From Cenococcum geophilum 1.58 (taxonomy: Eukaryota > Ascomycota > Dothideomycetes > Gloniales > Gloniaceae): DNA of 64,000 bases. Location: NCBI GenBank assembly GCA_001692895.1, contig KV748219.1, positions 682,001 to 746,000 on the forward strand, in the 5' to 3' direction. Made by a program: the position numbers and the translations under genes. This document shows positions 57,347 through 64,000 of the stretch, piece by piece; within the stretch, counting starts at the first letter, position 1, and every line of letters begins with the position of its first letter. Under the pieces are notes generated by a model. It had not been told where the DNA came from. It saw only the letters and a program-made list of their open reading frames with translations, and did no database searches.

Positions 57347-60110
57347 ATGGCATTCCACGTAGGAACGACGGCAAGCTCTTTAGATTAGAAGTCTGGCATT
57401 TTATACACAACTATATACATAGGAGGTACGCAGGAATATACTACAGCTATAGAAGAACAGCTAGCTGCAGAAGAACCGCTAGCTAGACAGACGAGACAGC
57501 AAAAGCAGAGAATTATAGTATCGGACAATAAGGGGAACCAGGCAGTCCCGGAAAAGACAGGATAGGACAGCTAGACTTAACGCATAGGCCAAAGAAAAGC
57601 AAAAAGGGGTGGTAAAGGTCTCGGAAAGTTATGTAAAGGACGTTAAGCGAACCAGCGAGCCAATTAGACGACGTTAACCGGCAGTCGGAGTTACCCGATA
57701 TCTCACTACCTGCGCGCGCACGAGCATAGCCAGAGCTTTATTAAAGATGCAGAGACGATAGGTAGCTAAGGGCCAACGAAATCTAAGGCATCTGGCGGCG
57801 AAGGAAGTTAGCGCTGCCCTTTAGGAACAGAAGAGAGAATACTAAGTAAGGTCGCAAGTATATGAGATCAAATTTGCCCTTAAAAGCTTCCTATTCTAGC
57901 TTAGCTTTATCTTCTTTTAAGTCATCCAGATTATATCTGCGGCAGCTCTAGAGGTGTTCTATAAAGAAGTAGATGCAGGCGGAAGCGTAAGGCTTAGCAG
58001 CACCTTACCGCGCGGAGTAACGGCAGGCTAAAATAGACGGACGTATCGAGACCCGGCAGTAGTAGAAGATGGCAATTCTATGCTCTCCCACGAAGACCGA
58101 CCTCTAGGCGTTAAGAAGCAGCTAGAAGGAACCGAAGCCTATACTTCTTTTGCTGAGTATAAACTAACACCAGGACAGCTATTTGGGACACCCTCTGTCA
58201 AGACTACGGCCATGCAAGCAGACCTACTATAGCGCTCACCCGTGATACCTAGGACCGATAGCCCTTAGTAGACGAAGGATAAGAGCCGTAAGGACTACCT
58301 ACAAGCTCCTAAGGAAGCTCTAGATGCACGTAAATAGTGGTCAACGGCTTAAGATAAGGTCTACGTTATAGTCTAGCCTATACTAGCCCTAGGAACCGTT
58401 GGAACTCCGTACTTTATAGGGCAGGACATATTATAGTTTATTGAGCAGTACGAACGGCTATGCGTCCGACACTACGTAATAAGTGAGGAGAAGCACTAGG
58501 GCCTTCTAGAGTACTGCGATTACTAGATAGGGATATAGATCTAAAGCTTGCCTAAATTTATAGCTAGTGACTAGACGGAGCTTATAAGAAAGCTTAGGGT
58601 AGAATACCGAGGAAGTAACCAATTTCGACAAATGGAAACGGTAGAATTCTTAAAAGCCTATATACAGCAGTATAGGGATAATCCGCTAAACAGTATATGC
58701 GAGTACTGTAGACAGTTCGCATTAATCTCTTAAAAGGCTACTAAAGCTGGCAATTTGGATAATGGTTAGCGAGGATACTGGTTTGTAAAAGGACTTCCAC
58801 TTAAATATTAAAGATACGCTATGGCCAAAACGGGAGCTAACCTAGATAGATAAACGTCCTTTGACTTCTATTAGCTGCAAAAAGCCGTAGAGGACAGACT
58901 TAGTTCATATAAGGGCGCAGATTGTCTGTTAAAAATGGACCCCAAGGATTAGGGCCTTCGTCAGCTGGTTAAGCAGTTCTGTAATCAGCAGACAGTCATA
59001 AGCAAAGATGCTACCCTTTAACCACCTGCGATCTTTTAGCCAAATAAGACAGCTAACGCCTGTTAAGCTAGCCAGGAAACGGACCTAGAACTTAAGGAGC
59101 TCGACCGCAGAAGAGAAGGAAGACTTCTGGACTTAGTGAGACCAGGTATATATAGAGGAGCCCTAACGCAGCAGCAGTCACTACCTACTGTAGACTAGGA
59201 GATGGACGAAATAGCAAGCCAGTTAAGTTAAAAATTAAGTAAGATGGAGCTTGCGGCAGCTATATAGTTAATGCCGTTCCTTAACCGAATCCAAAAGGAC
59301 CCAGATAGGTTTATAACGCTATTAAATTAAGCTGTAGTTTAAGACCTAGCATAAGGATATAGCCTAGTACCAGGACACGAAGACTGGCGGAATAGTGCCT
59401 AAGCTCCCTTTGTCCTGTAAGACTCTCGACCTCCGTAAAATTGTTAATATCCGTAGGACTCCCGATATCCGCAAGATTCTACTACCTTTAGACGACCGTA
59501 GTAGGACGTACGGGGTTAGCAAGGCACGCGAGGACAAGGCCGACGGACCTGTTTTGGATGCGGAGGGAGTTACCATTTCACTAAGTACGAATGCTAAGGG
59601 CTTAGGGATCTTATTTAGCAAGGACTTGTACATCTATTTAATTAAGGAAGACTAGTAGTTGGGACACGCGAGCGGCCTAGACCTATACTTCTATGGCTCG
59701 GCAATAAAGGACGACTAAAGGGTATTAAGGACTGGCTCCGTACGTACTAAGGGATAGACTTAGATAGACTAAGGAAAGAACAGACACAGTAGCGGGCCTT
59801 CCATGACAGAGTAGCGCTAAAGATTAGTGACGAGAAAAGTATAAACTAGGGGGACTACTATTAAAATTGTATAATCTTTAGAGACAACTAGGACAGCTAT
59901 TAAGCCATAGGAGAGCAATGTACGACCAGAAGACTATATATAGATTAGGTTACGGCCTACGGAGAAGGCAGCTAAAGCCAGGGAGGACTACTATCAGAAT
60001 CGCCCGACCCTTAGAGACGGCCATTGGAGACGGACGCTTAAAGCTATTAATCCGCAGCAGGCTCCGTAGGAGGTGTAGGATGTTTAACTAGGGGATAGTT
60101 AAGTTCTAAG
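57347..60110 (+). pseudogene. GagX, gag of an LTR retroelement lacking pol
   Basis: A possible start is ATG at 57347 (MAFHVGTTASSL). The capsid-like domain at about 58370-58960 reads TPYFIGQDIL*FIEQYERLC, LPKFIASD*TELIRKL, EFLKAYIQQYRDNPLNSICE, YCRQFALIS and WFVKGLPLKY, a pattern of fungal LTR-element Gag proteins (YExLCxxYxL...RYC...YCRQF). A zinc knuckle at 59550-59594 (CFGCGGSYHFTKYEC) keeps all four ligands, with spacing CX2CX4HX5C. RGRLVVGTRERPRP-like sequence follows. Frame changes and TAG stops make it a pseudogene, but damage is light. No pol follows. The open frames at 59364-59655 on both strands are out-of-frame shadows. Confidence 0.78.
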
Positions 60111-60359
60111 GTGGGGGAGGGAACGTAGGTAATGGCCGCGTAAAAGATTTCTATTTATCTGCTTAATTATAGTATTTCCTAAAGCTCCTTTTATTTACTT
60201 TCTTAATCGCAACACATTAAGATATGTTAGTTAAGACGACCTACTACAAAGATATTAGTTCAGCTCACCGCCCGTTACCGAGCTAATAGCAATTTTCTAT
60301 CCCGGGGATAGAAAATCCTAATTAGTCCATTTAGCAGTAAAGCCGGTAGAACTCTACAC
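60111..60359 (+). other. GagX 3' region with palindrome Q
   Basis: A purine-rich run, AAGGTGGGGGAGGGAACG, lies at about 60100-60118. Palindrome Q is at 60291-60317 (arms ATTTTCTATCCC and GGGATAGAAAAT), with the flanks AAAGATATTAGTT and CTAATTAGTC also present in Gyp3. No LTR copy was found. Confidence 0.7.
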
Positions 60360-60583
60360 TGCCCCTAGAATTCAATAATGCGCTAGCTGCACAATAAGAA
60401 CGGCACTAAGAGCCTTAATTAATTGCACGGATATAGAGCTAATTGTATAATATAGAGCTAGATGTAGAGCTATACGCAGAGCTGTATATAGAGCCTTAAT
60501 TAAACAACTGCACGGAAACCTTAATTAGTTAAATAACTGTATAGGAGCCGTGACTGGTTAAGGAGTTAAATCAAGCCAGAGCC
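60360..60583. repeat. Short interspersed repeats AGAGCC/TAGAGCTA
   Basis: Non-coding stretch with repeated AGAGCCTTAATTAA, TTGCACGG and TAGAGCTANATGTA-type units. It is probably an old tandem array or the flank into which LineB inserted. No gene is seen. Confidence 0.5.
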
Positions 60584-63500
60584 TTAATAATGATAATGAA
60601 GTTTATTCCGCCCGGAGGCACTAAGCCTAAAGGGCACTAGTACTATATTATATAATTACGCTTTCTTTAGTCTCGCTATATTCTTATATAAGCCCGTATA
60701 TATACCTTATTTCGTATTCCCTAGTGTTACTTATGCCTTATTCTACGAGATCTCGTAGGTGGTTAGTAGTAGGTGGTCTTGGGGGGCTATTCCTCTAAGT
60801 ATTTAGTGTCCTATCTTTGGCGATTAAAGCGAGATCTGCTAGTGGCACGAGGGTGCGTAGTATGGGTTGGTTAAAGCGTAGAGGGGGGGGGGGGNGTTTC
60901 TGACTGTGGTGGACGGGTTATTAATTTAATTTTGCCTTAAGTCGTCTGGTGGCTATTATGTATTTTACTGTCGCTTAGACCGCGTCTATGTTTAGTATCT
61001 ATTGTTTAGAGTTGGTTAACGCCTTCCCCCTAAGATAGAAGGATAAGCTGCCTCTTCTTATGTCTGTTTGCTGTAGCATTTGCTCTTAATATAATGTCTA
61101 TTTTATATACTTAAAGAGGAAGTATTTAACTGTTTCTCTTACCTATCCGTAATTATATTAATCTAATTCTGCCGCTCTAATGCGGTGTAGATACCCATTA
61201 AGTTATATTATTCCTGTCCGTAACTAGGCTAATACGTTTACCTCTTCTTGCTTAAGGGAGTTATATAGCCTACGGGTATGTTTACCTAGTAGTGCTGTAT
61301 CCATTTTTTTTAAATACCTTCCTACTCCTTCCGGTAGTGTTTTCCTACCCCACTATTTTATTCTTATGGTGTTTATTGTTATAGCCTTGGCCTGGTGTTG
61401 TTGTCCTCGCGGTAGGCATCCTTATATAGTGGCTTACTATGCTACTACTTTTGCCTTCTTGCCTAGTTTGAACTCCCCTTAAGGGACCTATGCAATAAGA
61501 AAACGGTTACTTCTTTGCCTTAACGTGCGGGCTATATTATAGATCTATGCAATACTCATTTAGCTAGATTGTTACTTAGGTTGGCTAATTGCTAGTAGTG
61601 TTGCCTAATTACTAGTAAATATAGTAATCTGTCTCTCCTATAGATCTAGTGATAAGCACCTTATCGCCATTAATATTGCCGCTAGTTTAGCTATATATAG
61701 GTTCTATTCTGCTCTTAGTCCTAGTGTAATTAAGTATATAACAGCTTCCCTATTTAGCGTATTGCTAAGGGTGTCGTGGATAACACCTCCTATCCCTACT
61801 ATGCCTCTCCTCCTAGACGAGCTTATTGCGATCTATATGCCTTAGGTGGAGTTGGCGGCTTTAGTTGCCCTATCTTTATCTAGGTTAATGCTTATAGGCA
61901 GTCGGTCCTCCTATAGTAGTACTATATAGGGCTGAATGACCTCTATCTTATCTGTTGGTGTATGTTGATATATATAGGCTATCTTCTATAGTAGGGACGT
62001 GAACCTCTAGAGTACTTTTATGCGGAGCCTTAAAAGCGGGTTTGTCTTATATAGCGTGTTAAGGTTGACCTATAACTTAGTAGCCCTTTCCGAATACCGC
62101 TTGCGTACTAACCGTATGCTTGCTTTGGCCTCCCTAATAACCGTAGCTACTATACGGAAAGTTCCTATAATTGCCTGCGCTCCAATTTTTTGCACCCTAT
62201 TTATTGCGGCTATAGCGGAACCCCTATAGGCGTGTATCTAAATGTTTGAGGCATAGTCTACCGCCGGCGCTACTGTTGCCCTAAATAGTTGTCTTATGGT
62301 CAAAGGGGATACTATCCGGAGTCTCTTTAGTGCTATAGCTACGATAAGGCCCTTAGTGGCTGCTTTTGCGATATGTTGCTTATACCGAAGCTCCGCATCC
62401 ATAACTACCCCTAGGATCTTAGCTGTATGCCCTGGTGTAACTGTTTTTCCTTTAATTATAAACGGGGTAGTATTGGTCCGGTCCGCGTTTCTTATAAAGT
62501 ATACTAGCATAGTCTTTTTACCTTTAAACGTTGCGCCGCTTTATTTCTCCTAGTTTATTGCTCTATTAATAATAGCCTGAATACCTTTATAGTTTACTAC
62601 TGCCGATAATCCTATAACCTATACATTATAGTCGTCCACGAACGCTATTAAGCCTCTATTTGTATTAAGCCGGTGCTAGACTAGATTAGCGTTAAAAAAG
62701 AGGAATAGTATTAGCAAGAGCGGCGATCCTTGTGGTAGTTCTGCTTATAGTAACTATTGCTAGTTAGAGGTATGGCCGTTAACTAAGATAGTCGCCGTAC
62801 AATTAGAGTAGAATATATTAATCCACCGCACTAGTACTAGCGGTATACCTCTTGCTGTAAGCCTCTGTAGTAGCCTCTCTTTATATACTCTGTTATATAC
62901 ACCCTTTATATTAAAGCTAATAAGGCTAAGCACCTTCTTAGATCTCTACGCGTTGTAGATATGTTTTTGTAGTAGCAGTAGCGCCTATTCGGTGGAGCGC
63001 TTCTTCCTTACCCTGAAGTGATTTATAGGCAGTAGTTTAAAGGTCTCTACTGTATGTGATATTCTCTCGGCAACTATAGACTCTAGTACCTTGCCTAACG
63101 TAGATAGTAGAGAGATAGGCCTCTATACCCTTACCTTTATATAATCTCCTTTATTCGGCTTCTTAAGCGGTATAATCTTGGCATTTCTCTATTGGTTAGG
63201 AAGGTTGCCCTTATCTAGTAAGGTCTAAAAGAGGAGCAGGACCCTGTCTTTTATTACCGGCTATATCTGCCTCTATACTATTACTGGTAGGCCGTCGTCC
63301 CCTGGCGCTTTCTAAGGCTTTACCGCAAATATCTTCCGTTTTACCTCTTCTATTATAAGACGCGGCATTGGTATTAGCGTTTGTTAAGGCCGTAGACCCT
63401 TATCTTCTATTCCTGCTAGCAGCGGGGGAAAAAACGTGGTTAATAGCTCCGCTACTTGCTTATCTTTACCTTCTATAGTAGATCCATTTATCCTTACTAA

Positions 63501-64000
63501 CGGTGGTATCTTATTAAACGCTGAGTTGCTATTTGGGTTAAGGTATTTTGCTACTTACCAAATGTTTATATTATTGGCCAGGAAGTTGTTCTAATGTGTC
63601 CTTTTCTGTTTCCGTATTGTATTGTAGTATTCCTTTAAGGCCTCCTTTGTTTGTTACTCTAGTTCTAGTACTATCTAGCCCGCTTAGCGTTAGTTTTTTG
63701 CCCGGTTTCTTTAGTAAGTATATACCTAGCAGAGCTTTGTAAGGTCTATTGTCCACTACCTTTTTGCATATAGTGACGGTCTAGATTTTGGAGTTAATGC
63801 GTGGACTGCCTCTAGCACTACCTCTATAAGCCGGTCTGTTTGCTACTATATTTTACCGCCTACTAGGATAATACGGAGGGCGGTAGTAATCCTATTCCTA
63901 ATTTTATTCTATAGTGCGTTTTTAAAAAGCATTCTCTGTTCTATAGCGCGTTTAGGGACTATAATGTTAAATATTATCTTGATTGCCCTATAATTAGATC
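60584..64000 (-). mobile_element. LineB, non-LTR retrotransposon, runs off window
   Basis: The left end TTAATAATGATAATGAAG is a simple-repeat 3' tail of a minus-strand LINE. RT and RNase H domains follow rightward. The 3' end sequence differs from LineA, so it is another family. The 5' end and target duplication are outside the window. It is much less mutated than its neighbours. A run of G with one N lies at about 60884-60896. Confidence 0.85.
61500..64000 (-). pseudogene. LineB ORF2: reverse transcriptase and RNase H
   Basis: Minus strand. RT has AELPQGSPLLLILFLF (about 62745-62695) and an intact catalytic box FVDD (62631-62642). Its thumb part is open for 90 codons at 62510-62238, reading TVTPGHTAKILGVVMDAELR, HIAKAATKGLIVAIALKRL then LFRATVAPAVDYASNI. 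The RNase H region at about 61900-61650 reads GIVGIGGVIHDTLSNTLNRE, then YIAKLAAILMAIRCLSLD. The first Asp position is not visible, and AELAA reads AKLAA. The upstream end (63500-64000) runs into RT/endonuclease sequence cut by the window. The open frames at 63548-63756 and the plus-strand ones at 62020-62229 and 62296-62553 are shadows. Stops remain, so it is not functional as read. Confidence 0.85.

Noticed and set aside
59364..59655. Open frames on both strands overlapping each other
   Set aside because: The zinc-knuckle frame of GagX (59550-59594) is a third frame. Both long open frames are therefore shadows in a G+C-richer stretch.
63548..63756. Overlapping plus- and minus-strand open frames of about 60 codons
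   Set aside because: They lie inside LineB upstream of RT. Neither shows a domain of its own, and only the minus strand could belong to LineB.
1..64000. Mitochondrial origin because of the high A+T content
   Set aside because: LTR retrotransposons, pogo elements and LINEs with target duplications, and TA-specific enrichment with CpG words retained, point to RIPed nuclear DNA.

Overview
This is a gene-free block of fungal heterochromatin made almost entirely of nested, dead transposable elements. The organism is most likely a filamentous ascomycete (Pezizomycotina) with active repeat-induced point mutation (RIP). Four things point there. TA dinucleotides are in large excess while CA and TG are nearly absent: a hand count of bases 1-60 gives 11 TA, 1 CA and 0 TG. 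Differences between repeat copies are overwhelmingly transitions. Reading frames are closed by TAG/TAA where CAG, CAA or TGG once stood. The element types (chromodomain Ty3/gypsy, Fot1/pogo, Tad-like LINE, Ty1/copia) are the usual filamentous-ascomycete set. I cannot name the species. I found no host protein gene, tRNA, rRNA or CRISPR. Labels used below (ChrA1, Gyp1 and so on) are mine.

Layout. Bases 1-18120 are the 5' part of a minus-strand chromodomain gypsy element, ChrA1. It is split by Gyp1 (1323-10933, minus, 5-bp target duplication ATATC) and by Pogo2 (11615-13548). Gyp1 itself holds Pogo1 (7215-10003), and Pogo1 holds a non-RIPed insert, SinA (8543-9524). At 18121-19025 lies a gag fragment (GagC), cut by the 193-bp element MinA. 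From 19026 to 46903 runs another minus-strand chromodomain element, ChrB. It is broken by Gyp2 (19640-25484, plus), SinB (26805-27396), Gyp3 (32464-39671, minus, itself carrying the 215-bp MinB) and Gyp4 (39901-46250, plus).

At 46904 a second copy of the ChrA family, ChrA2, cuts ChrB. It is split by LineA (49023-54297, minus) and cut at 54482 by Cop1, a minus-strand Ty1/copia fragment running to about 57180. After a tetranucleotide microsatellite comes a lightly mutated gag-only retroelement remnant, GagX (about 57347-60110), with an unusual 3' region. LineB, a second and better preserved LINE, fills about 60584-64000 and runs off the window.

How the parts relate. Ten insertions show matching target duplications on both sides, so their nesting order can be read directly. 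All six gypsy units with a visible pol 3' end (ChrA1, ChrA2, ChrB and Gyp1 to Gyp4; ChrA1 and ChrA2 are one family) end in a chromodomain-like stretch, which fits targeting to already silenced chromatin and layer-on-layer growth. RIP has damaged the reverse-transcriptase catalytic aspartates in seven of nine elements and turned Cys/His zinc ligands into Tyr. The features most worth following up are the palindromic modules shared by the 3' regions of four different retroelements, a three-way-junction fold inside SinB, and the non-RIPed insert SinA.
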